A stretch of 64,000 nt of DNA from Dryas octopetala (lineage: Eukaryota > Streptophyta > Magnoliopsida > Rosales > Rosaceae). Both the position numbers and the translations under genes were made by a program. This document shows, one piece after another, positions 23,500-38,944 of the stretch. The stretch lies in contig OY992834.1 of NCBI GenBank assembly GCA_963921425.1, positions 23,697,923 through 23,761,922 of the forward strand, written 5' to 3'. How positions within the stretch are numbered: position 1 is the first letter of the stretch; the number at the start of each line of letters is the position of its first letter. The notes below the pieces were generated by a model. That model had not been told where the DNA came from and did not search any database. It saw only the letters and a program-made list of their open reading frames with translations.

Positions 23500-26400
23500 T
23501 GTAACGACCCGACCCAAAGTTGACTTTTAAAAATAATGGACTTTCGTCTTTGACTTTGGGCACGTTGAAAAGGTCTCGAGTCCACGAGTTCGTAGACACG
23601 CGGCACGCGTCAATCAGAGTTACGGTTTGAAAGATATGGGCGTTTGAAGCGAGGGGCAATTTCGTAAAATGGACAAATTGGGTTTAAAAATTTAATTTTT
23701 CTAGAAGTTTCTCTTTCTTTCTAGAATATTCTCTCTCTCATTATATACATCTCTCTCCCCGCACTCTCTCTCTCCTCTCCCCCGTGCCAGTCTCTCTCGC
23801 CCCTCACCCTCGCCGCGCCTGTCACCGGCGCGTGACGGCGCGTCCGACGGCGGCTGGGCTCGGGTTTTGGCCTGCCGCCATCGCCTCCCTCCTCTCTCTC
23901 TCCCTATGGACTCCATTCCACCGGCCGATCACCCACGACGGAGAAACGACACAAAACAGGGCCGAGCCACCCCGCCGGCGATCTGTGTTTTTCGACGGAG
24001 TTGCGGCGCCGGACCACCTGGGTTCTCTTCCCCAGGCCACGGCGAGTCTGCCCATGACCTTCCCTCACGACGGTGACGCTCCACGACGACGATTCGACGC
24101 CACAAGGGTTGCGGCTGCACCACCGTGATTCCACTGTTCCGGCAGAAATTGGATGGCCGGACCTACTGGGCTTTGTTGCCCTCGTCATGGTGGGTTCAAC
24201 CATGGTCTCCGTTCATCCATACGAGGCTCCACGACGGAGCAATGAGCTCAGGAAGCCAAGCCAGCCGCCGGCTTCCGCCGCCGATTCCGGTGTTTCCGGC
24301 GATAATTGGCCATCGATCCAGTTACGAGAAATGATCCTCTAGGTATGGGCTTTCCTCCCCCTTGTTATTGCGTGTCAATTTTGAGAATCTAAAGATTTGA
24401 AATTTTAGGGCTTGTACCCATTTCGGGTTTATCTTGAATTGAGCATGTTTGAATAATTTCTGAGTTGTTTTTCGTCCAATTGAAGTGCCTAGGCTGTTTG
24501 GGGTTGATTTTTAGTCGAAAAACAATAATCTTTTTAGGATCTGTCGCCGCTGCCACCACTGCCTCCGCCACTGGTGGCGGCGGGTCAGCGGTCGTTTGGC
24601 TCACGGTGCCCACATTGAACTTCTAGGAGATCCTTGGAGGTTGTTTGGCGAGTTCTGTGAAATCTCCGTGTTGTTTAAGGTCGGGCAGCCACTGTGTGTG
24701 GTGGCGGCCGCCCGTTTTGGATGTTAAGCAACTAGTTGTGAATTTGGTATATATATTTAAGTTGGTTGTCTGGTCTTAACAGGTACTTGGGCTCGGGAAA
24801 TCTCATTCACGATGCCGTTATGCTGCCGGATTTGGTATCCGAGTAATGGCACCGTGAAGGGTATTTCGGTCTTTTACGTAGTTAAAGTGTGAGTGAAACG
24901 TATCAGACTTTTAATGTAGAGTACCGTTAATAAATCGTCGGTTTGTGTGAATTGATGCTTTATGTTAGAGGAGACTAAGTATAGGATTTAGATTATGAGA
25001 AGGAATTGATGAGGATTTGAGGCTAAGGAATTAATTGGGAATTATAGAATTGCTTTGAGGATAATCGATGAATTAGAGAAAGGAGTGTTCATTGTCGAGG
25101 TTAGTGAATGATGATTAGGCAGTTATTATACAAAACGATCAAATTAATTAATAAGGAAATGCTAGTATGGTTTGAGTGACTGACAAGTGATGGGTCGTGA
25201 GTAGGAGTCAACTTCGGAAAAGATTTGGTGTATTTTAGACAAAACAGTAAGGGTTGATGATAAAGCCTATGTAGATGTGAGACTGAAAAGAAATACAAGA
25301 GGAGTTATATTGTGAAACAAGGATAGTTATGAGATGGTTTGGGAATGTTGTGATTGAGGTTGTGCGGGAATACCTGCCTGCCCGTGCATCGATTCGCTCT
25401 GTACGGGAAGTGGCGAGCATAGATACCTGCCTGCTCGTGCATTGATACGCTCTGCACGAGAAGTGGCGAGCATAGTTACCTGCCTGCTCGTGCATTGATA
25501 CACTCTGCACGAGAAGTGGCGAGCATTCCTGCCTGCTCGTGTATAGATTCGCTCTGCACGAAAAGTGGCGAGCATTCCTGCCTGCTCGTGTATAGATTCG
25601 CTCTGCACGAGAAGTGGCGAGCATTCCTGCCTGCTCGTGTATAGATTCGCTCTGCACGAGAAGTGGCGAGCATTCCTGCCTGCTCGTGTATAGATTTGCT
25701 CTGCACGAGAAGTGGCGAGCATTCCTGCCTGCTCGTGTATAGATTCGCTCTGCACGAGAAGTGGCGAGCATACCTGCCTGCCCGTGCATTGATCCGCTCT
25801 GCACGGGAAGTGGCGAGCGATTTACAGTTTGTGGAGTATGAATTGTTCTTCAGAGGTCGATTTACAGTTTTGAGGGGATTGAGAAATGGATCTGAGGAAG
25901 AGATTTTGAAAGTAGTTTGAAAGCTAGAGGATTTCAAAGAGCGACGCGAGTGAAATTAGATAGTCTATTTTGTTGCTTTGTGTGCTTGTGTGCATTCGTT
26001 TTCTAGGATTTGGTTTGGATAGGACTTGATAAAGTGTAGGCTTGAATCTTGAGAATGGACATTGATGAATGAATTATGCATTGAGGTTATGAGTTAGGAA
26101 GTGAACGATTCGAGATTGAGGTTAATAGTTGACGTCTAAGCATTTGATTTGTGGGATGATTATTATTTATTGATGGGATTTAAGATGTGAATTTGAGGAA
26201 TTACATTTATCTTGATGCTTGGATATTTGTTGATGAATTTGTGATGTGATTGAGTAATTATAGATACTCTTGTGGATTATTTTAAGCATGGAAGTTGAGG
26301 GTTTTATTAAAGATAATTATTTTGTCTTTTATACGAGCTCTAGTGAGCTTACCAGGTTTGTTGTATAACCCGGTACACCATGGATGTGGTGTAGGATTTG

Positions 26401-26621
26401 TGTTTTACAGGTTAAGCAGGCTGAGGAAGCAGTGGGGAGAAGACGAGGCAGTGGGACCCACAAAGATTTATTTAATTGTTTTTACTCAGTGGTGTGTTTA
26501 AGATGTTTTTGACAGAATTATATTTACTTATGTTGTTGTGCATGGCTCAAAAGTGAGAGAAAACAGATTTAACAGTTTAATGTTCAGTATTTTTCATGGG
26601 CCCGAGGTTCGGGGTGTTTCA
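23500..26621 (+). mobile_element. Solo LTR, Ty3/gypsy type, about 3.1 kb
   Basis: It starts TGTAACGACCCGACCC and ends GGGGTGTTTCA, with a perfect 5-bp target duplication TTATA at 23495-23499 and 26622-26626. The first 130 bp or so resemble the same part of the 1545-4173 and 40345-43337 LTRs (CGAGTCCACGAGTTC / GCGGCACGCGTC-like strings), while the 3' end differs, so it is a related but distinct family. A CT-rich stretch with a weak TATA (about 23735-23800) and a GC-rich leader follow. No primer site, polypurine tract or pol sequence is inside. Confidence 0.8.
25398..25820. repeat. 49-bp tandem repeats inside solo LTR
   Basis: Nine copies of AAGTGGCGAGC occur at 25408, 25461, 25513, 25563, 25612, 25661, 25710, 25759 and 25808. 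The last several are 49 bp apart, the first two 52-53 bp. Each unit carries CCTGCCTGCTCGTG and CTCTGCACGAG. The repeated open frames they create on the minus strand are artefacts of the repeat. Confidence 0.92.
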
Positions 26622-26626
26622 TTATA

Positions 26627-29600
26627 TACCAATATAAATTGTAATTTAATTAAATATGATGCATAACATATAATGTTTATTAGATATATATTTGCATGAG
26701 TAGTATTGACAGTTTAGTATATAGTACTGATGGGCCAATGACATTTCATCTAGAATCAAGACCATATTGCTACTTTGCTAATGTAGTTAGCTAGTGAAGC
26801 CTTTAAACAAAGTATCCTTTTCGGGTTTAGAATTCAGGAGATTTGAAATTAGTGAAGAAATCCAGAGGATTTGTTCTATCTCCTAAATAGTGCATACAGA
26901 AAAAACCTTTAATGTGAAAGAAATTGTGAGTTGATGGATATCCTGCAAGTAAACAGGGTGGATGTAATATAGTATATGGAAAAGGGTTGTCGTACCCACG
27001 AGGATTTTTAATTTAACTCAAAATTTAAATTCCTTATTTAGATCTAGTTAACTAAAATAAAATAAACAATAAACAATAAACACTTGAAAATTAAAAACAA
27101 CCTTGAGAAGAGTATTGTGATGATTTATGATGAGAGCAATTAAAAACGAAAAATGCAAAGACAATGATTAACAATAGGTAAACTAATGAAGATAGAAGAT
27201 TATGGTTTAACAATCAATTAGAGAGAGAACTAGGGATTTGGAATCAACCACAAGCAATCCAGTTTAGGTTTTAATACATTCAACAGATTCTTTTGATTCT
27301 TTAGATGAAAATTCTTGTATCTAAGTTCCTCTCAGACACTTAGACCATAGTTTTCCTTAAGTGCATGATTTTTTCCTTCTCAGGCAAATGTCGTATACCC
27401 TATCATGCAGTTTATCCTTTGTAGACACAAATTTAATATGTAAGATTCATTATGCTCTAGAAAATAATAAGAGAACTAGGCAAATCATTATTTTTTCTCA
27501 AGCAACAATATAATTTACCACACTCAACCACAATAAGCTAATTCAAATTATATTAATTTGACTTTAAATTTACTAGATGCAAAACCCTAAGGTACGCAGT
27601 CAAAGAACTTAACAAATAGCAACAATTAAAACAGTGATTAAGCATATATTCATCTAAAAGAAACTAGAAATCCGTCAAATAATATTAAAACCATATATAA
27701 ATCATCATGATAGGGCATCATCCTAGCCCTAGAAAAAGAGTTAATTAGCTCCTCATGTTCAAAGAAAACATAATGAAAAATCTAGAAAGAGTTAATTAAT
27801 TAGGGTACACCCATTTCTGAGGCCCAATTTGATATTACCTCATTCTTTTAATAAACACCCATTTTTGAATTTGTCACGTAGGATTATCTATTTTATGTTC
27901 AAATTAATGTCTTATTTCAAGTTATTGTCATAAAGTTTTTTTGTAATTAATTGTCATTAATTTATGAAGTTGAATATTAAGATTTTCCATTTCTGGTTTT
28001 CATTTTCAAATTTCAAAATAGGTCTAATCTTGTCCAATTTAGTGTATTACCATATAGAAGAAACGTCTTTTACTTATTGCAAACATCATTAAGCTTCCTT
28101 CTCACCTGTTCTCTAGGTTGCAATATTATAAAATTCAATGGAGGGTGCTATCATTGCAAGATGTCGTCTCGGCCAAAAACAATAGTTGTTCCACTTTTTT
28201 TCTCTAGGTAAGTAACTTATTATTTTGCTTTGGTTGTGTTTGTGGTTTCTTCGATCTTCTTCTTCTTCTTTGATCTTCCTTTTCTTTTATTTTTCTTCAT
28301 CATCAATCTTCGATCTTCTTCTTCTCCCTCCCATCTTTTTCTTTGATCTTTTTTTTTTTTTTCAACACCAAGCCCTCCATGATTTTTGGTTTTATTTTTT
28401 TTCCACAATTTTCTACCTGAGTAAGAGGTGATGAAACCATTGGTATATATACCTCAAAAGGAGGTTGGATTTGGGGGGGATAGGTATCTTCTTCTTGACC
28501 TAAGTGATAGGTATATATCTTCTTATCTTTCTTCTTTTGTTTTATGTACGTCAGTCCAAGGTATTGGTATTTGTATTTATATATCTTAGTGCTAAATTTG
28601 TATTGTGATGGATTTGTTATATTTTTATTAGATATATATATATTTTTAACCCAAAGTGGAGGCTTACTGTATTCATTTTTTTAATCTATATTATAGGTAT
28701 ATTATATGTATATAGGGTGTTTAATTTTTTTGTATTTAAGTGTTTATATGTTGATGTGAATTGGATGCATATATGAATCATGAAATTTCAACAATAAAAA
28801 AATTCAAAATTAGGAATAATAAATGCCTCAAATAATGGATCTTTAAATATTGCTCAAATTGGAGCAATGGCATCTTTTGTAAATATCTACAAATTCATGC
28901 CTAAACTATTATCTGACGTGAAAAAAAAAATCATCACATACATTTATTTACCTACTGGGCCTACTCTAAAATGGAGTATTGAAAATGAAGGTATATCTAA
29001 AAGACTCATTTAGAAAACATGGAAAAACTTATGAACTACAATGATGGATGAAAGAACCCGATGATGGCAGCAGTTTCTTGTCTCTTTCACACGTTCAAAA
29101 AATCTCCTTTTTAAAGAACATACCCCTCCTTAAATAGGAACAAATCCTTCTCTTATTAGTTGAAACACACTTCCTTATTTGATTGGGTTTATCCATGTGA
29201 TGAGTTGTCATTGATGATTTGGCATCTAAAAGCCCAACAAAAGTAGGCTCAGACCTTAGAAAATAAACCTGCATTCTTGTAGATACTTCCCAAATGCACG
29301 TGACATCAATGGGGCTCCAAGAATGAAATCTAAAAATAATAACTCTGCATATTCGCACAAAACCTTCTGCCTGACCTGTCTGTACTAAAATGGCAATAAC
29401 TTTCTCTAGAAAAATGAAAATGATGAATCGTAAAATTCAACAGAAAGCTAACATCCGTATCTTTCCATCGGTATAAGGCTTATCATCTTGTTTGCTCCGA
29501 TGAAGTGCAGTTTAATCCGAGAAGTTGGCTGATCTGCACAGGAATTTTTGCTCCGAAAGTGTCAGAGTGCCTTTTTTGCTTTGTTTTCTCTTCTTTGCTC

Positions 29601-29847
29601 TTCAACCCTATAAAAAACACAAAACTAAGTTAAACGAAACTAAATTCACCTAAAAACATAACAAGAATAGGAGTATAAAAATGTATGAATTATAATGGTC
29701 AGATCATGAGTTTTAATAATTTTAATTTTCAGGTTTGGGATAGTTAGGCACAAAGATGAATTTCCCCACTGCAGAAAATTTCCTCCACTTCATAGAAAAA
29801 AATTTGTAAACCAAAAATAAAAATAACCTATAGTCATTGGAGCCTGT
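26627..29847. other. AT-rich region with possible minus-strand retroelement debris
   Basis: No gene is supported over 3.2 kb. The string AAGGGTTGTCGTACCCACGA near 26983 and the block at 29400-29690 have the look of non-coding parts of plant LTR elements read on the minus strand, but I cannot define termini. 28225-28380 is a CTT/CT-rich low-complexity tract whose open frames on both strands are compositional. Confidence 0.3.
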
Positions 29848-30029
29848 GGAGCTCCAATGATCTTGTTGCTGCAAGTGAAACTTTTGCCACCATTACAAGC
29901 ACCTTTCCACTTCTTGGGAGAAGACTAAAACCTTCATATTTAAAGGTCTCCGATTCAGGCCAAATTCCACTGTCAATAATAACATCATTCTCGATAGTTC
30001 TACTGATTTATCATGGAATCCCATAAATT
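29848..30029 (-). pseudogene. Subtilase gene fragment (copy D), distal part
   Basis: Matches the region of the intact gene around residues 130-187 (the segment from NSIFESDVIVG to NNKIIGAR) with small deletions. It stops at CCATAAATT, exactly where a solo LTR begins. The homology resumes on the other side at 30762. Confidence 0.8.
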
Positions 30030-30761
30030 TGTTGGAACAAATGTGTATGTGGGTAATGGCTAGAGAGGGAAAAATGCTTCAAAGGCACGGAAAAGTTTTA
30101 CGCTTTTCTTAAGACTTTATTTTCCCCCACAACAAGTGTGCAAAGGGGATATACAAATAAGTCCCTAGCTAGGATACAATGAAGCCTAGTAATATGCATG
30201 CTAATGTTGGTCTGCGTTTTGCACAACCGAAGACCAACCCAACACTCAAATGAAGGTTTTCAAGAGACTCAAATTAAGTTCCTAGTAATCGTTTCTGCAG
30301 TATAACAATTACTAGATGTTTTTTGTAGAATAAAAACTATAGTGAAAGCTTGTTAGAAATCTCAAAGGAGATGAAAGCACAAGATAAAAGTGAGGAATTA
30401 GAATTTTGGATGTATTTAATCTGCAGGGAGTCAATCTCTTTATATAGAGATGATCCTTTTCTTGCTAAATGGTGTATAACTTTTCAAATTTTGGGTTGCT
30501 GCTCTTTCTTAAGAGTTGTCATTTGTAGTAAATGGCCATTAGATTGTTCTAGTCAATAGACACCTTTTGATCAAAAGTCATACACTAGAACCCAACACAC
30601 ACCTTTAGAAAGAGACATCCCTCTGCAAATTTAACCCAAGTGGTGCAAAGACCACTTTGCACCCTTCCAAAATGAAAGGTTAATTTCAAGCGGTTATACA
30701 ACCACCACTTCACCAATTCCTCTTCCTATCTCATATTTATATTATGAAAATATATCTAACA
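30030..30761 (+). mobile_element. Solo LTR, 732 bp, in subtilase fragment
   Basis: Begins TGTTGGAACAAATG and ends ATATCTAACA, with a perfect 5-bp target duplication AAATT at 30025-30029 and 30762-30766. The TGTTGG start is typical of Ty1/copia LTRs. The uninterrupted site is seen in the paralogous intact gene near 21796-21806. Confidence 0.8.
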
Positions 30762-30825
30762 AAATTCCCAAGATCCGGTTGTTTGAAGCTGGAAAGTTCT
30801 GCTTGGGAGACTACTTCCATGATTA
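30762..30825 (-). pseudogene. Subtilase gene fragment (copy D), proximal part
   Basis: CCCAAGATC, GTTTGAAG and AGTTCTGCTTGG strings continue the copy D homology past the solo LTR (about residues 97-120 of the intact protein). Similarity fades after about 30825; the gene's beginning is missing. Confidence 0.7.
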
Positions 30826-31244
30826 ATGAGTCGTAGCTAGGTAGCCAGCAAAGATGATGCCAGCAATTTTCTAGCAGCAATTTTCTGTTGCTAAAATATT
30901 TTTGTCATCGACTTTAATTACTTTGAAACTTAGGAAATTCTTTCTCCATACGGCCAGTTTTTCAAAATTTAAAATTTTATGTGAGATTCAATTCTTAAGC
31001 TCTTTAATCAAGTTTATACTCAAAAGGTTTGCAACAGGTTAATATCTTGTTACCATTGGGATTTTGATTAAAAATGCTTTCTTCTTTTGGGTGATCATGG
31101 ATTCACAATCCGCTTTTCTAAGTAACAAATGCTCATTGGTTTGGCTCTATTTAATACAAGAACTTAACGATATTGAAAAATACACAATCAGAATTTATTT
31201 GCTTAGAAACAATGAAGTTATGCATAGTAACGATGAAATTGTGA
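30826..31244. other. Intergenic
   Basis: AT-rich sequence between subtilase copies C and D. Nothing identified. Confidence 0.4.
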
Positions 31245-33938
<2,694 letters not shown>

Positions 33939-33981
33939 TGTTTTCGATGCTCAAAAACTTAAACTGGTGAAGAGTATTTAT

Positions 33982-34125
33982 CTAGAGTGCTGCTATTTGC
34001 ACACTTTTTTTTTTCGTTTTGCACACCCCTTCTAAAAAAATAAAAGAAAAACTCAAGGGAAAAGACCACCTTTTAAAAAGGGTGTGCAAAAACAAAAAAA
34101 AAGGAGTGCAAATAGAAGCTCTCTT
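33982..34125. mobile_element. 144-bp MITE in promoter of subtilase pseudogene
   Basis: Its ends form an inverted repeat (AGAGTGCTGCTATTTGCAC against AGAGAGCTTCTATTTGCAC), and an inner inverted pair GTTTTGCACACCC / GGGTGTGCAAAA follows. It is bounded by a 7-bp duplication TATTTAT at 33975-33981 and 34126-34132. The paralogous promoter of the intact gene lacks it. The insertion site is the TATA region. Confidence 0.8.
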
Positions 34126-34400
34126 TATTTATACTTTGACTACATGGCACAAAATCTCATCTCCATTAATAAGCATCAAGATTTTATTTTCTTCTGAATC
34201 CATATATTTGTACTCAAAATAGCCAAATTCAGTCTTTTTTCAAGAAATTTAAGAATTATTAAGGTCGGAACTAAAGCTAATAAATGATTTTTTCTTCTTT
34301 TCTCTCTCCCCCTCCTTTTCTCTCCTTTCTCCAAATCTTATTTAAAGAAAATCCCCAATAATTTAAATCCTCATGATAATAATTTATGTTATTGGAATGT
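34126..34400 (-). repeat. Duplicated subtilase upstream region
   Basis: Paralogous to 22204-22670 with an internal deletion of roughly 150 bp relative to it. It shows that the duplication that produced copies B and C included several hundred bp of promoter. Confidence 0.7.
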
Positions 34401-35294
34401 ATGCCATCTGCTGAGTGAGTCGCATAACAATGGCGGCTGGGAGAGAAGAAATGAAAGGGAAAAACTGAAGAAGAAAGGTCATCGGGTGGAACCTGGAAGC
34501 CAGGAGGGAAAGAAAAAAAAAAAGGAAAGAAAAAGAAAAAAAAAGAAAAAGGAAGAAAAAGTCAAAAAGGAAGAAGAAAGGTCATGCTCACGCCATCACG
34601 TGGAGAAGTGGAAGCCAGGATTAGGAAGGAAAGAAGAAAAAAAAGAAAAGAAAAAAAAGTTTAGGGTCGATTAGGGTTTGAGATCTTTGGGCAATTGAAA
34701 AAAAAAAAAAAGGTTTGGGGTTTCATTTGATTCTTTTGGGATTTCGTTTAGTTATCTTTAAACCCTAAATCATAATATATTTCTATATAAAAAATAATTA
34801 AAAATACTCTAAAGGGCATAAATCCTAATATTTTATATCATATCTTAAAAAATATAGAGTATATAGGGTTTAATGTAATATTATGGCATATAAAGTATTG
34901 GGTTTATTGTATAGATTATAGAGTATAAAAAATATAGTAATTTTATTTATTCATTATATTAATTTTATTTAACAGTATTTGCCTCCAGTGCGCATTATAT
35001 TCATCACATATCACATGAAACCTACCATATAATTTGGTTTCTTCAATGTTTTTTATCAATGTAGTAGATAATATGTTAAATAAACATATGGTAAAGTTTC
35101 ATTCAAAATTTCCGTATTTTGATAGCAATTTCCGTCGTTTCCGTCTAATTTTTGTCGAAATTTAAAAATCTTCGAAATTTCTGTCGAAATTTCCATCGAT
35201 ATTTCCTTGAAATCCGAAACTTTATTCCTTGGTAAGTACAAAAGAATTTAGCATAACAAGTAAACATATTACATAGTAAAATAAATCAACTATT
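34401..35294. other. Low-complexity and unassigned DNA
   Basis: 34500-34680 is an A/G-rich tract (GGAAAGAAAAAG-type) whose Lys/Glu-rich open frame is compositional. 35090-35220 repeats TTTCCGTC/GAAATTTC-type strings. No gene is supported. Confidence 0.4.
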
Positions 35295-35301
35295 AAATTA
35301 A

Positions 35302-36304
35302 ATGCAAAGTGCAAAAACTAGTGCAAAATACATAGAAGCTCTTCAAACACTCCAAGAAATAGAATCAAATACAACACCAGTAGGAATTTCAGATTATACA
35401 TCTAATATCTCAAACCAGCATATCCCTATCAGACAAAATAATTTTATATTTCAAATTTTAGTAAATATAAGTGAAAGATTAGACAATCTTGAAGAACAAA
35501 TTGACCTTAGCAAATCATAAGGCTACACTGCATCCAGAATTAGTACAAAAATTAAAAAGATTAACTATAGGAAAAACAGTAACAAAACATAAGAAAATCA
35601 ATCCCTTTGATAATACTAAATGAAACTCTTCAGAAGAAAAGACAAAAAAGTGGTCAGAACTGAAGACATCTACCCAACAGAAATAGAAACACAAGAATTT
35701 CTTAGAACATGATTTTGAAAAACATAAAAACATAAGAACTCATTATATCATTTAGGAATGCTAGAAAGTAAGAAAAACATAGTTAGTAATATATATTAGT
35801 CAACAAGAAATTAGTTGTATAGACAAAGAAGTCATATTAGATTTATTAAGTCCAGAAGCAACTAAAGAACTTATAAAACAACAATATAGATCAATACATG
35901 TAGGAACAATTCTTGTAGAAATATCAGGATTAGCAAGAGTACAATTAGGAACTAAAACACTAGTATATATTTATGATGATAGATGAGAAAATCATGAACA
36001 AGCTGTCATAGCTACAGTTGAAATAGATCTTAATAGGGACTTAGCAATAGTAGGATGTATACCTAATTTTCCAATGAAAATCAATGAATTTAGTCAACAT
36101 ATAAAAGTAAGTATAAGAACAAAGAATTATAACATGAAATGTGAATATAAGAACTTAAGTGTAAGACTAATGTATATAGGAAAGATAATAGATAAAATAG
36201 ATTATAAATTTAATTTAGAATTTCAAGATTTAATGAAAATGTTTGGATGTAAACATATTAATATGATAGAAGCACGACCTGTAGATAATAGTTTTTTTTC
36301 GTAA
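35302..36304 (+). pseudogene. Endogenous pararetrovirus (Caulimoviridae) fragment
   Basis: Two pieces are recognised. 35302-35520 is a 72-residue frame with a C-terminal coiled-coil pattern (ISERLDNLEEQI), like small proteins or N-terminal segments of badnavirus-type viruses. 35795-36304 is one frame resembling the 30K-superfamily movement protein region of badna/tungro/florendo-type viruses (HVGTILVEISGLARVQLG, ATVEIDLNRDLAIVGCIP, IPNFPMKINEF). It is broken by a TGA at 35984-35986 and ends without the downstream protease, RT or RNase H. Stops fill 35521-35794. This is an old, inactive integrated fragment; the genus is uncertain. Confidence 0.75.
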
Positions 36305-38095
36305 CGATGAGTACAAATTTTCTATAGCCTCAAAATAGTTAAATCACTTCCAAAAATCCTCCTCTCATAATTTAATTCCAAAAAATGAAAACAAATAAAA
36401 TAATCACCAAACTCTTGATCGAATTTTCTTTCTCCAAAAAATTCACTTCCACACAACTAAGCTCTAGAACCACAATCAAAGATCTTGGTTAGTTAAAACA
36501 AATTTTATTTAAGGAAAAATTCTAATTCCTTTAAACATACGTTAAGAACAAGGTCAGAAGAATTAAGTACAAAATTAGCATAAACTGAAAATTCAGGGTG
36601 TTTCAGGTTGGTTGTACAGTTTTTTGAAGCATTGATGCTTTATTTTTCGCTCAACAAAATTTTGTTGTGTGCTTGATTACTTTGTGTATGTGTGATCTAC
36701 TTTCTCAAACTAGTTGTTATAAATATAATTTGTAAACCTTTTAAAACAAGCTTCACAATTAACCCTTATAATTTATTTTAAGAATAGTGCTCTAGATTAA
36801 GATAAATCTCGGGCCAAATAGAGGGGTTCAAACAAGAAAACCCCACAACTTTTCAAAATGTGAGTTTCATTCCCTTTTCTTTTAATTTCAAAGCCCAAAA
36901 GCAATTACTAATAGTCAGAAATAGAAGTTAAAAATGTCATTTTGTTCTAAACAAAAAAATTTCAACTTAAATCTCAAATAGAAATCGTAGGAAAATACTC
37001 TGTACACCCAAACAAAAAATCAAACCATAATTCCTAATAAAGTTTTAATAGAATCCAGCAAAACAAATTTAGATTCAAATGCTAGTAACTCCAACAAGAT
37101 TCAGTTCGATCTTCAAAAAAATTGAAAATTTCTTCTCTGATTCACTTCCTATTTCTTCTCCTCTTCAATCATTATCTTTTCTAATTTACTTGCAGCTGTG
37201 CAACACATAGAAAAGAGGGATGGCAAAATATAGAGAAGGGGAAAGAGTAGAGCACGCAATAGATGAAGGGAGGCTAGTCAACGAAAATGACGGCAAGTCG
37301 GTCGCCAGTGCCAGACCGTTTAGAGGGCGACTACAAGTTGTGGAACTGCAGAGTGCTTCAACAGTTTGATATGAATTTTTGGTTTTTGAACGACCTCCCA
37401 ATATCCATATCAAACTTGATGTATTGAAAATGCACATGCAGACTAGTCATTCGACCTTACAGGTTGTCAAAAATGTAGGATCTGCAACTGTAAATCATCA
37501 ATTGACGTATAATTAGACAGTCATAAATATGGCAGTAGTCAATTGTAAGTAAATCAAAACTTTAGGTACTAAATTGAAAAAATTGAAACTATATGGTGCA
37601 AGTTGTGAAACACCCCTAAACTTCAGGGGTGTAAATTGTATTTGCTCTTTTATTATAAATAACTTTCTTATAATTATATGTATTTATTGGTAGAAAGCTA
37701 ACCATGGTTAGCCAACTTAGTTTATAAGACACATGGCTCAATTATATTTTCATGATAAGAACCATCTTCTTTTTATGTTTCCATTGAAGCATTATCCTTG
37801 AAAACAATTAGATCAATCAACAACCATATAACCATTTGATTAAATAATCATCATTTTAAGTGTTTATTGAAATATTATGATCGTCTATTTATTTAAACAC
37901 AATTAGATATCTTAATTAATGGTTTCTATTTGTCTAATTTTGCATAAATTAATGATCGATATTTGAATAAAGACATCAAAAATAGACAGTTCGGATATTT
38001 GAAATACAATATATATGGACTGAAATCCATGAGAGATCCCTTAAATAAAATCATCTGAGAAATCCCTTAACGGAAGAGACATATATATATATACA
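36305..38095. other. Intergenic, AT-rich
   Basis: No gene is supported. 37836-37935 resembles 14312-14400 (TTTTAAGTGTTT, TCTATTTATT strings) and may be an old MITE trace. The 37186-37437 minus frame has no recognisable similarity. Confidence 0.4.
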
Positions 38096-38492
38096 GGCTC
38101 CTTCTATTGAGGTATACCTCAACTTATTTATGTTGAAGTATGACCTTGTTGAGGCCCACACGAATCGTTTTGCGTCGATCCGAACCATTCGCAAGGATCA
38201 TCTTCATTGATAGATCATCCTTACAAAAAATTAGCTAAATCGGAAATCATTTGCCTATCTAACTTTGATAAAACAAATGGACGGTTTCATCGAAAATATT
38301 TGGTTCGTCCATTTATTTGATAAAAGTTAGATAGGTAAATGATTTCCGATTTGGCTAATTTTTTGCAAGGATGATCTATCTATGGAGATGTAAAAATTGA
38401 ACGGTTCGGATCGACACAAAACGACTTGTGTGGGCCTCAACAGGGTATACCTCAACATAAATAAGTTGAGGTATACCTCAACAGAAGAAGCC
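38096..38492. mobile_element. Palindromic MITE, copy 2, TA-flanked
   Basis: 397 bp, from GGCTCCTTCTATTGAGG to the inverted CAGAAGAAGCC, with two pairing arms and a centre reading GGTTCGTCC in the opposite orientation to copy 1 (10261-10657). (TA)n tracts abut both ends. The core length is identical to copy 1 despite scattered substitutions. No coding capacity. Confidence 0.85.
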
Positions 38493-38866
38493 TGTGTATA
38501 TATATATAATAAAGTCTCAAGAGCTATTAATCGTTTTTTTTTAGGCTATCAGATTTCGAGTGATCGCCAGAGACACCGAGTGATTAGTGTCGTCTTTTTA
38601 ACCTTAATGATCGCTTTATGTAGCGATCACCATTGCTTCCACTCCTTTTTTACATCATTTAACAATGTTTTCATTCCCATGGAATATAAAATGGCTTGTG
38701 AAGATTTGATGCTAAGTTTTAACTCTGCGATTTTGGGATTAGAAACCTTATTAAAATCTTTTGCTTCAAACCTTTAATAAGAAAATAAGAAAAGATTACG
38801 GTATGAAATCCATTTATGATCAACCCAAATTTGTCAACACAGCCTATTTATTGAAGGGCTTAAGAT
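38493..38866. other. Intergenic
   Basis: Nothing supported. The 38397-38777 open frame begins inside the MITE and has no recognisable similarity. Confidence 0.35.
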
Positions 38867-38944
38867 CAGGGGCGGAACTAGGTTAGGGCTACCATGTGCT
38901 GTAGCTCGAGTAGCTTTTTTGGAAAATACATCTTATTATGTATG

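Noticed and set aside
25235..25937. Repetitive 140-190-residue minus-strand frames
   Set aside because: They are translations of the 49-bp tandem repeat in several frames; no start context or domain.
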